A stretch of DNA of 64,000 nucleotides from Leuconostoc kimchii IMSNU 11154 (GCF_000092505.1 NC_014136.1:124001-188000), one strand, 5' to 3'. Positions 38,532-47,872 are shown, numbered from the stretch's first letter. Notes: generated by a model not told the origin, from the letters alone. Numbers and translations: made by a program.

Positions 38532-39032
38532 CTAAAAATAAAGTGAACGTACCATATTTATTGACATATTTTGATCGTAATTCATAAAATAATTTAACTG
38601 CCATAATTGTGTCCGCTGTGCAGTAGGATTCAAATTGCTAACCCAATTAGGATAAATACGCATCGCCATTTTGCCTAATTGTCTTTCATAACTTAAGATA
38701 CCTTTCTCTACGAGAATTGCTTTTGGAAAAATGAATTGACCGCTGTGTAGCCCATCTTTAATCGAAATAATGAGTTTATCCGGACTATCGTCAAATTTAA
38801 ACGGCGTATTATTATGATGTTGATCTTTTTCCCAAAAAACAACAAAATAGCCCTTCTTGTTAGGTGTTTTTTTAGCCAATCGGCTACGATAACTAAACTG
38901 CCCAATTTTAAAGGTCATTCCCTCATATTCAGAATTTTGTTTCTCTAAGTGCAAAGACTCAATTTTTTCGGTTGTTGTTTGATGTATCATGTTGGTCACT
39001 AGTTCAAGTGATATAAGTGATTTGTGTGCCAT
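38532..39032 (-). CDS. MepB-family protein
   Basis: 166 aa. EYEGMTFKIGQFSYRSRLAKKTPNKKGYFVVFWEKD is characteristic of the MepB family, followed by DSPDKLIIS and GQFIFPKAILVEKGILS. MepB is known as a gene of the Staphylococcus mepRAB efflux locus; its biochemical role is not established. Here no mepA/mepR is adjacent. AAGGAAAG precedes the ATG. Confidence 0.83.
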   Translation of the reverse strand: MAHKSLISLELVTNMIHQTTTEKIESLHLEKQNSEYEGMTFKIGQFSYRSRLAKKTPNKKGYFVVFWEKDQHHNNTPFKFDDSPDKLIISIKDGLHSGQFIFPKAILVEKGILSYERQLGKMAMRIYPNWVSNLNPTAQRTQLWQLNYFMNYDQNMSINMVRSLYF

Positions 39033-39121
39033 GGTCTTTCCTTCTTGTTAACATCTACTTGAAAATACGATACTTTAAATTATACGAACATTTGTTCTTT
39101 TTAGCAAGCATTTTTTCAATA

Positions 39122-39157
39122 AAAAACAGCAAATCATTTCTAAACGATTTGCTGTTT
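39122..39157 (-). terminator. gnd terminator
   Basis: AAACAGCAAATC/GATTTGCTGTTT arms, 10-nt loop, T run on the minus strand 9 bp after the gnd stop. Confidence 0.9.
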
Positions 39158-39166
39158 CAATGAAAG

Positions 39167-40594
39167 TTAGGCCTCATCATACCAAGAAAAATGATACATA
39201 TCTCCTGCTGGTTTATCAGTACGTTCGTAGGTATGCGCGCCAAAATAATCACGTTGTGCTTGGATTAAGTTTGCTGGCAAAACAGCTGATCGATAAGAAT
39301 CATAATAAGCAATCGCTGCTGAAAGCGACGGTGTTGGCACACCTGCGGTGACAGCAAGTGCGACAACTCTTCTTGCAGCATCCTGGTATGACTCAGCAAT
39401 ACCTTTAAAGTAATGGTCTAAAAGTAGATTATGTAACTGATCGTCAGCCTCATAAGCGTCCGTAATTCTCTGTAAAAATTGCGCACGGATTATAGCTCCC
39501 GCACGCCACAATTGTGCGAGCTCACCAAAGGGCAAATGCCAGTCATAATGATCCGAAGCCAAACGTAGTTGATCAAAGCCTTGGGCGTAGGACATAATTT
39601 TACCAAAATACAACGCTTTACGAATATCTTCTTGTGCGGCATCAATGTCACCAGTAAACGTAAAATCTGGACCCGATAAAGTCTTTGACGCCTTAATACG
39701 ATCATTTTTCATGGCTGAAATATAACGTGCATAAACAGACTCTGTAATCAGTGACTGTGGTGCGCCAACAGCTAATGCCGATTGTGACGACCACTTACCT
39801 GTGCCTTTATTACCGGCGCGATCTAAAATCACGTCAACAATAGGTTTCCCTGATCCCAAATCATCCTTCCGCGTTAAAATATCAGCTGTTATTTCAATCA
39901 AATAAGAATTAAGTTCACTGTCATTCCAATGCGAAAAAGCAGCAGCGATGCCATCATGATCCAACTTTAAAACACGTTTCAAAATATCATACGATTCAGA
40001 AATGAGCTGCATATCACCATATTCAATACCGTTATGAACCATTTTAACATAGTGTCCTGCACCATTTGGCCCAACATAAGTTACTGTCGGTTTATCATCT
40101 TCAGGCGCTCGAGCAGCAATTTGTTTTAGTATTGGTGACACCAAATCATATGCCTCTCGTTGACCGCCTGGCATAAGAGATGGCCCTGTCAATGCACCTA
40201 ATTCACCACCAGATACGCCCATTCCTATAAAATTAATCCCTGACTTTGCCAATTTTTCTGAACGACGAATCGTATCTTCAAAATACGTATTCCCACCATC
40301 GATTAGCATGTCACCCTTCGATAAGTGAGGCAGCAACTCATCAATGACAGCGTCAGTACCTTGACCTGCTTTAACCATTAATAAGATACGTCTAGGTGTT
40401 TTAATTGTTTTGACAAATGAATCGATTGTATAACTTGGCACAAAACGTTTATCAGCATGCTTCTTTACCAAATCTTCTGTACGTACACGCGAACGATTAT
40501 ACACAGCAACATCATATCCCCTTGACTCAATATTAAGTGCTAAATTACGACCCATTACCGCTAGTCCTACAACACCAAAATCTGCTTGCGCCAT
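39167..40594 (-). CDS. gnd: 6-phosphogluconate dehydrogenase, decarboxylating
   Basis: 475 aa. It oxidises 6-phosphogluconate to ribulose 5-phosphate with CO2 release; this is the key entry to the phosphoketolase pathway and the CO2 source of heterofermentation. Motifs: [13 protein letters not shown] cofactor loop, [37 protein letters not shown] with the catalytic Lys, and the C-terminal [19 protein letters not shown]. It has a strong promoter with a cre box at the start point, so CcpA should repress it in excess sugar. Confidence 0.97.
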   Translation of the reverse strand: MAQADFGVVGLAVMGRNLALNIESRGYDVAVYNRSRVRTEDLVKKHADKRFVPSYTIDSFVKTIKTPRRILLMVKAGQGTDAVIDELLPHLSKGDMLIDGGNTYFEDTIRRSEKLAKSGINFIGMGVSGGELGALTGPSLMPGGQREAYDLVSPILKQIAARAPEDDKPTVTYVGPNGAGHYVKMVHNGIEYGDMQLISESYDILKRVLKLDHDGIAAAFSHWNDSELNSYLIEITADILTRKDDLGSGKPIVDVILDRAGNKGTGKWSSQSALAVGAPQSLITESVYARYISAMKNDRIKASKTLSGPDFTFTGDIDAAQEDIRKALYFGKIMSYAQGFDQLRLASDHYDWHLPFGELAQLWRAGAIIRAQFLQRITDAYEADDQLHNLLLDHYFKGIAESYQDAARRVVALAVTAGVPTPSLSAAIAYYDSYRSAVLPANLIQAQRDYFGAHTYERTDKPAGDMYHFSWYDEA

Positions 40595-40641
40595 GTTTAC
40601 CTACTTTCTTTTATAGTTATGAATTACTTTTAGTCACGTTA

Positions 40642-40684
40642 TTGTAACCGCTTACAATATAATCCTATATCGCCCCTTTGTCAA
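40642..40684 (-). promoter_or_regulatory. gnd promoter with cre box at the start point
   Basis: Minus-strand TTGACA (40679-40684), 17-bp spacer, TATATT (40656-40661). The cre TTGTAACCGCTTACA (40642-40656) matches all fixed positions and covers the expected transcription start, fitting repression by CcpA. Confidence 0.85.
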
Positions 40685-40697
40685 TTATTTTACATAA

Positions 40698-40733
40698 TAA
40701 AAAAGCCCAGCAATGGTTGATAGCTGAGCCTTT
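40698..40733 (-). terminator. cfa terminator
   Basis: Imperfect AAAGGCTCAGC/GCTGGGCTTTTTT hairpin on the minus strand, 38 bp after the cfa stop. Confidence 0.78.
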
Positions 40734-40771
40734 GAAATTAATCTATTTAAATCAAACATCCATTATGTGAT

Positions 40772-41971
40772 TTATTGTACACCATGCGCAACATCTGCAT
40801 GATAAATATAAGAACGCGTCATTGGTAACTTCGTACCAGAAGGACCCTTTGTCAACAAATACTGAACAACATCAATGTTACCTGACTCAAATGATGCTGC
40901 ACACGCTTGTAAGTATAAATCCCACATACGATAGAAACGTTCACCGTAAGCTGAAATCACTTCTTCATCAACTTTGTGGAAATTTTGAGTCCACATTTCT
41001 AATGTTCTTTGGTAATGGCGACGCAATGGTTCAATATCATCAACTTGTAATGATCCTGTATGCATAATATGATTAATATTTTCTGCAATGTTAGGAATGT
41101 AGCCACCTGGGAAAATATATTTATTAATCCAAGCATCAACACCTGCGCCGTCATGTTGACCAGTAATGCCATGTATCAAAGCTGTTCCATTGTCGACTAA
41201 TCGGTTACTAACCTGCATAAAGTATTCTTGTAAATTCTCTTTACCGACATGTTCAAACATACCAACTGATGTTACATGATCATAAGTTTGTTCCAATTCA
41301 CGGTAATCTTTTAAGTAAACGTGAACACGATCCTCAAGACCTTCTGCCTTGATCTTTTCTGAAACAAAATCATACTGTTGTTGACTTAGCGTGACGCCAG
41401 TTGCTTCCAAATTATATTCTTTTGCAGCTGTAAAAATCAAAGTACCCCAACCACAACCAATATCTAGCAAGGTCTCACCTGATTGTGGATGTAACTTATT
41501 TAAAATATGCCTTACTTTATTCCATTGTGCATCTTCTAGTGAATCCTTTTCATCAGCGAAATACGCACAAGAATATGTCATTGTTGGGTCCAGCCACATT
41601 TCATAAAAATCATTACCAATATCATAATGACTTTGTACGTCTGCTTTACTTGTTTTTTCACTATGTGACTGCTTGGGTATTAATTTGGCAAATTTTGAAC
41701 CATTCAAGAAGCTTTCTTGTGAACTATATATCGTACTGACTAACTTCTGCAAGTCACCTTGTATCTCGATCTTGCCATCCATGTAGGCTTCCCCAAATGT
41801 CAGAGAAGCATGAGCCATAATATCTTTTATGGGTATGATTTCATGTAAAATAATGGTTGCAATAGCGTCGCCATCACCGTAACTTACTTTTTCACCATCC
41901 CAGAATTCAACGTCGATTGGGGCGTTAAAACTAGATTTGAAAATCTGCTTGTAAATTGTTTTGTCTAACAT
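40772..41971 (-). CDS. cfa: Cyclopropane-fatty-acid-phospholipid synthase
   Basis: 399 aa from the ATG at 41971, which follows AAAGGGGAAAAAG; a longer frame would run back through the promoter. It transfers a methylene group from S-adenosylmethionine to double bonds of membrane phospholipid chains, an acid and cold adaptation. SAM motif [29 protein letters not shown] with the catalytic Glu, and [10 protein letters not shown] are all present. It has its own promoter and terminator. Confidence 0.95.
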   Translation of the reverse strand: MLDKTIYKQIFKSSFNAPIDVEFWDGEKVSYGDGDAIATIILHEIIPIKDIMAHASLTFGEAYMDGKIEIQGDLQKLVSTIYSSQESFLNGSKFAKLIPKQSHSEKTSKADVQSHYDIGNDFYEMWLDPTMTYSCAYFADEKDSLEDAQWNKVRHILNKLHPQSGETLLDIGCGWGTLIFTAAKEYNLEATGVTLSQQQYDFVSEKIKAEGLEDRVHVYLKDYRELEQTYDHVTSVGMFEHVGKENLQEYFMQVSNRLVDNGTALIHGITGQHDGAGVDAWINKYIFPGGYIPNIAENINHIMHTGSLQVDDIEPLRRHYQRTLEMWTQNFHKVDEEVISAYGERFYRMWDLYLQACAASFESGNIDVVQYLLTKGPSGTKLPMTRSYIYHADVAHGVQ

Positions 41972-41998
41972 CTTTTTCCCCTTTATACTATATAAAGC

Positions 41999-42027
41999 AT
42001 TGTAGAAAAACAAACTATAAAAGTCAA
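41999..42027 (-). promoter_or_regulatory. cfa promoter
   Basis: Minus-strand TTGACT (42022-42027), 17-bp spacer, TACAAT (41999-42004), about 20 bp upstream of the ribosome site. Confidence 0.8.
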
Positions 42028-42184
42028 ATCGAATTACCATTCAATCTAGGTTATTCTTATACACTCATGTTTATAATCATTTTCACAATTTAACATACTG
42101 TTACATCTTGTCTTTTCATTTAATTTCCATATTAAGTTGACATTAAAAGTAAATTTGATTTATTATATGTTTTTTAAACTGTTT

Positions 42185-42511
42185 TTACTGGTATTTCAAA
42201 ACAAATTGACGCGTATCATTATAACAACTTTTGGCTTGAACAGTTTGATAGTTGAATTGATATTCATGCGTAATTTCTTGAGAATCATTATTAAAAAATA
42301 AACTTGTTACGGGAATATCCAACTGCTTTAAACGCCTTTCAAATGCCATCCCTTGTTCTTGAAAGGCGTAAGCGTTACCATCAGTAATATAAGTTGGTGG
42401 AAACTTATCTGTCACTTGACCAACAAGTGATGCTTGTTTTAACTCTGCAGAATGCCGCCAATTTCTGTGTCCTAATTCACTCCACGCAACAGTGTTAACA
42501 AACCATTTCAT
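42185..42511 (-). pseudogene. Alpha/beta-hydrolase (esterase) C-terminal remnant
   Basis: 108 codons encode only the end of an alpha/beta-hydrolase: PPTYITDGNAYAFQEQGMAFE, RLKQLDIPVTSLFF and ITHEYQF with the catalytic His. The nucleophile elbow (GxSxG) and the oxyanion loop, normally ~200 residues upstream, are absent; upstream sequence in 42512-42853 shows no relict of them. It is read as a deletion-truncated pseudogene. Confidence 0.75.
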
Positions 42512-42853
42512 GGTCAGCGATTTTTTATCAAAATTCGTCCTAATTTAATTAGAATAGTATCTTATACTATATTAAGAATACCAATTATTTGTATGCCTGT
42601 CACTTATTCCTTTGACGTACGCTAAACAACAACTGACAGTGACCCTTATTTTATGTTAAGAAACCTGCTTGACCAAAAAAATAACAGATAAATGAATAAT
42701 ATATCAAGCATTCAAGTTTGCATGCCAATTGGTATTGTGCTAAACTGAACCCGTGATAAGTTGGCGCCAACTGATGTTTTTTTGTGGTATGTGCCATTCA
42801 ACATTGCGTTACGAACTTAATATTCTTAATCAAATGAAAGCGAAGGTTGCTTA
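42512..42853 (+). promoter_or_regulatory. Interval with promoter and palindrome upstream of the thiamine-binding gene
   Basis: A 342-bp gap. The right part has TTGCAT (42718-42723), 17 bp, TAAACT (42741-42746), then a perfect 14-bp palindrome AGTTGGCGCCAACT (42759-42772) just after the expected start point, followed by TTTTTTT. GAAAG before the ATG is a weak ribosome site. The left part shows nothing recognisable. Confidence 0.6.
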
Positions 42854-43156
42854 ATGACCAAAATTAATGCAAGTATTGCTGTCCAAGTGTTACCAATGAC
42901 AGCAGATAAAGAAGACATCATTCGTATTGTCGATCATGTCATTGCTTATATCGAAGCATCAGGTGTGACATACCAAGTTGGTGCTTTTGAATCAACACTT
43001 GAAGGTGATTACGATAAATTAATGACAGTCTTAAAAGCACTGCCTTTAGTAGCAGCAGAAATAACTGATATACCAGTTATGCTCTACACCAAAATTAATA
43101 TGGTACCAAATGGCGAAGTATTAACTATTGCTCAAAAAACAGATAAGTACCTTTAA
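42854..43156 (+). CDS. Thiamine-binding-type protein (MTH1187/YkoF-like, DUF77)
   Basis: 100 aa. ASIAVQVLPM at the start, the central YIEASGVTYQVGAFESTLEGDYDKLM and the end typify the MTH1187/DUF77 family (now often called thiamine-binding protein), a ferredoxin-like fold that forms tetramers. The role is not settled; some relatives (YkoF) bind hydroxymethylpyrimidine or thiamine. A palindrome lies at the start point of its promoter. Confidence 0.85.
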   Translation: MTKINASIAVQVLPMTADKEDIIRIVDHVIAYIEASGVTYQVGAFESTLEGDYDKLMTVLKALPLVAAEITDIPVMLYTKINMVPNGEVLTIAQKTDKYL

Positions 43157-43158
43157 TC

Positions 43159-43226
43159 AAACAACGTGTCTAAATGAAAAGTCCTCTTCTAATCGGAAGA
43201 GGACTTTTCATTTAGACACGTTGTTT
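43159..43226. terminator. Bidirectional terminator with perfect 31-bp arms
   Basis: Arms 43159-43189 and 43196-43226 are perfectly complementary around a 6-nt loop (TAATCG). The inner AAAAGTCCTCTTC/GAAGAGGACTTTT is an ordinary terminator; the outer 18 bp extend it far beyond usual length. It lies between convergent genes. Confidence 0.9.
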
Positions 43227-43231
43227 ATAAT

Positions 43232-44575
43232 TTATGCCTCTTTATCTAAGGCAGCTTGTGCTAACAAATTGAGGTAATTAAACGGCCGATCAAACCAAGG
43301 TTGAAATAGCATATCGACAAACGCTAAGTCTGTCAAGGTCATTCTATTTTGAATCGCCACAGACGCTGTATTTGCTGATTGCGAGATATCATATTTACTC
43401 TGAAGCTGAACCCCCAAAATACGTTGTGAACCGCGTTCCCATGTAATCGTCATTAATACCGGTTCAGTGGATGACATAAATTCAGGACGAAAATTGTCTG
43501 TCATCGTCAAACTGTCATAGTCTAATCCGAGCTCTGCAGCATGCGCACCAGTTAGACCAGAAGAAGCCATATTTAAATCATATAATTTCAAACCAGATGT
43601 TGATTGTGTTCCCATATATTTAACCGTCGGTACCGTTAAATTATAACCAATCAGCGTGCCTTGACGTACAGCATTTGTCGCCAAAGGAATGTAAGCATTT
43701 TCACCTGTTGGATTGTAATGAACGGCAACTGAATCCCCAGCAGCAAAAACATCGGGATCACTCGTTTGCATGTAATCATTAATAATGAGCGCGCCATTTT
43801 CAGTCATTTCGAGTTGCCCTTTAAATAGCTGTGTTGCTGGACGGAACCCAACAGACATGATGACCAAATCAGCTGAGAAATGACCTGCATCTGTTTTGAT
43901 CACAATGCCATCATCTTTGCTTTCAAAAGCTTGTACCGTCTTACCTGTTTCAACGGAAACACCATGGTTTACAAACATGTTAGCAACATTTTTAGTGAAT
44001 TCAGGATCAAAATAGCGATTCAAAACCGTTGGTTGGTTATCAATTAATGTCACATCACGCCCCTTAACATTAAAAGCCTCAACTAATTCTGTACCTATAT
44101 AGCCACCACCAATAATAACGACACGTTTTATTTTATCGTCGTTTGCATAACGTATCAATTCTTTGGCGTGCGAATAGTTTTTGGATAGTACAACACGCTC
44201 ATCCTCAATACCTGGTATTGGTGGTACAACTGGCCATGACCCGGTTGTAGCAACCAATTTATCGTACGCCTCAATCGTTGTTTCATGCGTTGTCAAATTT
44301 AAAATAGTCACAGTTTTATTAATTGTATCGACCTTTGTGACCTCATGTTTCATGTGAATATTAGCACCTGCTGCTTCTAAAATTTCAGGTGATGAATAAA
44401 ACAAATCCTCGATATTTTTTACTTCTCCCTGAACTGTCAGAGCAATACCACATGACAAAAATGATACGTTATCATTTTTCTCATAAACGTCTACCACAGC
44501 GTCCGGATGACGCTTTGTTATTGATTTGATTGTTGCAGTACCAGCATGAGTTGCACCAATAATTATAACTTTCAT
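43232..44575 (-). CDS. nox: NADH oxidase (Nox), FAD-dependent
   Basis: 447 aa, pyridine nucleotide-disulfide oxidoreductase family. Redox-active Cys42 in SFLSCGIAL is the single peroxidatic cysteine of water-forming NADH oxidases and CoA-disulfide reductases. FAD motif VIIIGATHAGTATI, NAD motif VVIIGGGYIGTEL, and VFAAGDSV are clear. It removes oxygen and regenerates NAD+, valuable to a heterofermenter. GGAGG precedes the ATG. It is divergent from a Crp/Fnr gene, with an FNR-like box at -41.5 of its promoter. Confidence 0.93.
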   Translation of the reverse strand: MKVIIIGATHAGTATIKSITKRHPDAVVDVYEKNDNVSFLSCGIALTVQGEVKNIEDLFYSSPEILEAAGANIHMKHEVTKVDTINKTVTILNLTTHETTIEAYDKLVATTGSWPVVPPIPGIEDERVVLSKNYSHAKELIRYANDDKIKRVVIIGGGYIGTELVEAFNVKGRDVTLIDNQPTVLNRYFDPEFTKNVANMFVNHGVSVETGKTVQAFESKDDGIVIKTDAGHFSADLVIMSVGFRPATQLFKGQLEMTENGALIINDYMQTSDPDVFAAGDSVAVHYNPTGENAYIPLATNAVRQGTLIGYNLTVPTVKYMGTQSTSGLKLYDLNMASSGLTGAHAAELGLDYDSLTMTDNFRPEFMSSTEPVLMTITWERGSQRILGVQLQSKYDISQSANTASVAIQNRMTLTDLAFVDMLFQPWFDRPFNYLNLLAQAALDKEA

Positions 44576-44614
44576 ATTTTTCCTCCAAAATACTTAACTT
44601 TTTTTGTTACTTTT

Positions 44615-44656
44615 ATTGTATAATTAATTCACAAATAAAAAATTGACTTATATCAA
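44615..44656 (-). promoter_or_regulatory. nox promoter with FNR-like box at -41.5
   Basis: The 14-mer TTGACTTATATCAA (44643-44656) matches the FNR half-sites TTGAC/T-N4-ATCAA. On the minus strand the -10 TACAAT is at 44615-44620; the -35 is weak. The box centre is 41.5 bp upstream of the predicted start, the exact class II activator position. It also lies 14 bp before the divergent regulator start codon (44670). Confidence 0.75.
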
Positions 44657-44669
44657 GAAAGAGTGAAAA

Positions 44670-45314
44670 ATGTCACATTCTGCCTTTGCCTGTCTGAAAG
44701 CCGCCCCTATATTTGCACAACTATCTAACGATCTCATTGACCAGCTAGTCGCTATTTCAACGCATCAAAAAAATTACGCTGCTGGTAGTTATATTTATAA
44801 ACCAGATGATGACCTTTCCGCATTAATTATTGTGGATACTGGTCAAATTGATGTGTTAAATATCAATGATAGCGGTCAAGAGCTACTCTTGTATTCTCTA
44901 CATAGTCACCAAGTTGACGCAGAAGCTTCTCTATTTACTGATGCAATGCATCATCATTTTGCACGCGCCAAAACGGATGCTAAAGTGTGTACGATTCGCC
45001 GAACAGACTTTCAAAATTTGTTACATGGCAATCCTACTTTAGCTTTGAAAATGCTAAATACTTACGGTAAACGTTTAACTGACCTCGAACAACGCCAAAT
45101 TAGTCTATCCTTACAAAGCGCAGATGAACGCTTAATTAAATACCTTCATGAAATAGCCGCCATACAAATGAATAACACATTTAAATTAGCGCTAACTAAA
45201 AAAGAATTAGCTGCATCACTGCATATTGCGCCGGAAACTTTAAGTCGTTTATTTAATAAACTAACACGTAATGGCACGATTACCATTCATAAACGGGAAA
45301 TAACGCTTCTTTAA
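44670..45314 (+). CDS. Crp/Fnr-family regulator
   Basis: 214 aa. N-terminal cyclic-nucleotide-binding-like beta-roll (about 12-125), dimer helix, and C-terminal helix-turn-helix. The recognition helix APETLSRLFNKL has the Glu-x-x-Ser-Arg layout of FNR (Glu209, Ser212, Arg213), which reads TTGAT-type boxes. It has only two cysteines (Cys8 and one near 110), so no FNR-type 4Fe-4S cluster. Lactococcal FLP proteins are a closer model. It is divergent from nox and the shared box could be its own target. Confidence 0.88.
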   Translation: MSHSAFACLKAAPIFAQLSNDLIDQLVAISTHQKNYAAGSYIYKPDDDLSALIIVDTGQIDVLNINDSGQELLLYSLHSHQVDAEASLFTDAMHHHFARAKTDAKVCTIRRTDFQNLLHGNPTLALKMLNTYGKRLTDLEQRQISLSLQSADERLIKYLHEIAAIQMNNTFKLALTKKELAASLHIAPETLSRLFNKLTRNGTITIHKREITLL

Positions 45315-45330
45315 TTGTGATTTCACCATC

Positions 45331-45369
45331 AAAAAAGCGTTTAACATGCAAAATAACATGCTAAACGCT
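45331..45369 (-). terminator. rnhB terminator
   Basis: GCGTTTA-A-CATG/CATG-C-TAAACGC hairpin with one mismatch and a T run on the minus strand, beginning at the rnhB stop codon. Confidence 0.82.
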
Positions 45370-46133
45370 CATAATAGATCACGCACTGGTCCAAAAGATC
45401 GGCGGTGAATTGGTGTAATACCTAATTGTCTCATTTGATCTAAATGCAACTTTGTCCCATAACCGGCGTTTTTAGCAAAACCATATCCAGGATAGATATC
45501 ATCATAATCTGCCATCAGGCGGTCACGCGTGACTTTGGCTACGATGCTAGCTGCACCAATTGAGTTACTAAGTGCGTCGCCTTTTATCAATGGTTCTTGT
45601 GGCAAAGGCAAATTTAATGTCATGGCATCAATTAATAAGACATCTGGTTCAGGTGCTAGATTTTGAACTGCCTTTGTCATCGCCAAACGTGCAGCTTGAT
45701 AGATATTAATGTCATCGATTGTTGGTGCATCAACAACACCCACCCCAATTGACACAGCTTGTGCCAGGATCAAGTCGTATAGTTTGTCGCGTTTGTCAGC
45801 TGACAACTGCTTTGAATCAATCACTTCAACAACATTAAAATCATGCGGCAATATAACTGCGGCAGCTATGACAGGGCCCGCAAGCGGTCCACGGCCTACC
45901 TCATCGACACCAGCAATATCTGACATACCTTGATTCCAAAAATGGCGCTCAAAAGCAAATCGCCCTTGAAAAGCCTGTTCTTGTGCAATCTTTTTTTCAT
46001 ATTGTTTATCCCAAGATTTTATTGCAGCTTTCACACCCGCTCGTTCATCAGCGCGCCATTGCACTAAACGTTCATCCGATGGTACCATCACTTTTTTTAA
46101 TTCAGTTTTAATCTTTGAAATTGTTTCAGTCAT
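45369..46133 (-). CDS. rnhB: Ribonuclease HII
   Basis: 254 aa. It removes ribonucleotides and RNA primers from DNA hybrids. GVDEVGRGPLAGPVIAAAVILP near residue 75 supplies the first catalytic Asp-Glu, and later LLIDAMTLNLP and SIGAASIVAKVTRD complete the site. A ~70-residue N-terminal extension carries the substrate-binding helices of the Gram-positive type. The start overlaps the rbgA end by 8 bp. Confidence 0.96.
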   Translation of the reverse strand: MTETISKIKTELKKVMVPSDERLVQWRADERAGVKAAIKSWDKQYEKKIAQEQAFQGRFAFERHFWNQGMSDIAGVDEVGRGPLAGPVIAAAVILPHDFNVVEVIDSKQLSADKRDKLYDLILAQAVSIGVGVVDAPTIDDINIYQAARLAMTKAVQNLAPEPDVLLIDAMTLNLPLPQEPLIKGDALSNSIGAASIVAKVTRDRLMADYDDIYPGYGFAKNAGYGTKLHLDQMRQLGITPIHRRSFGPVRDLL

Positions 46134-46980
46134 TTGTTTGGGTAATTAAATCTAATGTGAACGTTCCTAACTTACCTTTACGTAAATCATTGAGTAATCG
46201 CTCACTCGCCTTTTCATAGTCATCTTTGAGCCCAAGTTTACTTGTAATTTCAAGTAATACCTGAACATTTTCGTGATCAAATATGTCACTCGCCAAATGA
46301 TAACGTTCAATAATGGCCTCAGGTCGATATTTTTGAAAAAAATCAATTAAAAACAATGCTGCATCGTCTTTATCAAAAATGGTATCTTTGACAGCCCCAG
46401 TAAGTGCTAACTTCATACCAATCACTTGGTCTTCAAATTTTGGCCAAAGTACCCCTGGTGAGTCTAATAATTCCAACTTCGTAGGTGTCTTGAGCCAAGC
46501 TACTTTTTTCGTAACACCTGGTCGATCAGCTGTCGGTGCCACATTTTTCATCACTAAATGATTTAATAAAGTAGATTTTCCAACGTTGGGAATACCAGTA
46601 ATCATTGCCCGAATAGGTTGATCCTGAATTCCTCGAGCCAATTGTGCTGCTTTTTTAGATGCAACAGCTCGCCGTGCTGCTTTCGTCACCAATTGCGGTG
46701 TTTTAGGGTCGCGTGTGTCCAATACCAAAACGGTATGTCCCTCTGCCTCAAAGTGTGCTTTCCACGCCCGAATTTGTTCTGGATCAGCCAAATCAGCTTT
46801 AGTCATGATTAATAAACATGGTTTTGAGGCGATCAACTTATTAACTTCCGGATTGCGTGAGCTTTCTGGAATGCGTGCATCAACTAACTCAAAAACAACA
46901 TCAACTAATTTTAAATTTTCTCGCATTAAGCGAAAGGCTTTGGCCATGTGACCAGGGAACCATTGAATAATTTGTGCCAT
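46126..46980 (-). CDS. rbgA: Ribosome biogenesis GTPase RbgA (YlqF)
   Basis: 284 aa from the ATG at 46980, which gives the usual N-terminus QIIQWFPGHMAKA; a TTG ten codons upstream is possible. It is a circularly permuted GTPase: G4 (TKADL) comes before G1 (GIPNVGKSTLLN) and G3 (DSPGVLWPK). It finishes assembly of the 50S subunit. There is no strong ribosome site. The gene is coupled to rnhB and follows yozE. Confidence 0.94.
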   Translation of the reverse strand: MAQIIQWFPGHMAKAFRLMRENLKLVDVVFELVDARIPESSRNPEVNKLIASKPCLLIMTKADLADPEQIRAWKAHFEAEGHTVLVLDTRDPKTPQLVTKAARRAVASKKAAQLARGIQDQPIRAMITGIPNVGKSTLLNHLVMKNVAPTADRPGVTKKVAWLKTPTKLELLDSPGVLWPKFEDQVIGMKLALTGAVKDTIFDKDDAALFLIDFFQKYRPEAIIERYHLASDIFDHENVQVLLEITSKLGLKDDYEKASERLLNDLRKGKLGTFTLDLITQTND

Positions 46981-47040
46981 CGTGTCATGTGTACGTATGC
47001 GCCTAATCAAATTAGTTTCACACGTTTCCTATCTTTTCTT

Positions 47041-47274
47041 TTAATTATTTGTTGCTGCTTGATACATGTCCCACGCCTTATCAAAAGTCGTCATGCTCAT
47101 TAAATACGACGTGTTCTCTTCTAAATAATTTGAAATTTCATCAAAATCCATACTTTGTTTTGGAAAAGTTAAATCCAAAAACGCATTGTTTGCAAAGTGC
47201 TGTATCTCATTTGCAGAAACATTGTTGCGATGCGTCATCAACCAATGATAAAAAGAGCGATTACTTGCTGCCAT
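47041..47274 (-). CDS. yozE: YozE-family protein (UPF0346)
   Basis: 77 aa. FYHWLMTHR near the N-terminus and YLEENTSYLMSMTTFDKAWDMY at the end are the YozE SAM-like fold pattern. The function is unknown. Start ATG overlaps the ypmS end by 14 bp, in an operon order conserved in Lactobacillales. Confidence 0.88.
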   Translation of the reverse strand: MAASNRSFYHWLMTHRNNVSANEIQHFANNAFLDLTFPKQSMDFDEISNYLEENTSYLMSMTTFDKAWDMYQAATNN

Positions 47275-47872
47275 TTGCTAGTCCACCTTCAAAAATAAAG
47301 TTGTCCGCCTTCATATCAATAACCTTGGCACGAAAAGACATACCTTGTGTCACTGGTAGTTCCGTCATATCAACATATATTTGTTTCTTCTTTGGATTTA
47401 TTTTAACAAACTTCGGTGCATTATAACTTGATTTTACATATTGCATAACTGTCGGAATAGGCAATGGCAAATTCCCAATTGCTAGTTTCTGCGCGGTCAA
47501 AATAATGTTCCCATTTTTTGTAATTTCAGGTTTTAAAGACATCCCAAATTTAAAGTTTTCTCCCAGAAATTTTGCGCTACCGTACATCATGATGCTGTCC
47601 TCGACGCGAAACGTGTAGCCACTTGCATTTGTATCACTCAGATAGTAAGCCACTAAAGCATTGACTTGTTTTTTATTCAAAGAGACATCGAAAGTCGCAT
47701 CCGTGTTGGCAATCTTAGATTTGTTATCTGTCATATCAACAGGTTGAGCAGCAACATGAAATAGAAAAAATATACCGATTAAAATAGCACCAATTAACGC
47801 CCAAAAAGCCCAAAACCAAGAGGATTTTTGTTTTTTTATGGTTGTCTTTCTTTTTAGCGTGTCTTCAACCAT
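47261..47872 (-). CDS. ypmS: YpmS-family membrane protein (DUF2140)
   Basis: 203 aa. A single transmembrane helix (about 18-42) follows a basic N-terminus; the external part has VSLNKKQVNALVAYYL and VMQYVKSSYNAPKFVKINPKKKQIYVDMT. It fits DUF2140/YpmS, with unknown function and linked to YpmR in most lactic acid bacteria. AAAGGAG precedes the ATG. Confidence 0.88.
   Translation of the reverse strand: MVEDTLKRKTTIKKQKSSWFWAFWALIGAILIGIFFLFHVAAQPVDMTDNKSKIANTDATFDVSLNKKQVNALVAYYLSDTNASGYTFRVEDSIMMYGSAKFLGENFKFGMSLKPEITKNGNIILTAQKLAIGNLPLPIPTVMQYVKSSYNAPKFVKINPKKKQIYVDMTELPVTQGMSFRAKVIDMKADNFIFEGGLANGSK

Noticed and set aside
42185..42511. A complete 108-aa gene
   Set aside because: The sequence matches only the end of a much longer hydrolase and lacks its nucleophile.
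42836..42850. cre-like sequence before the thiamine-binding-type gene
   Set aside because: It misses the fixed C near the 3' end of the consensus and overlaps the ribosome site.
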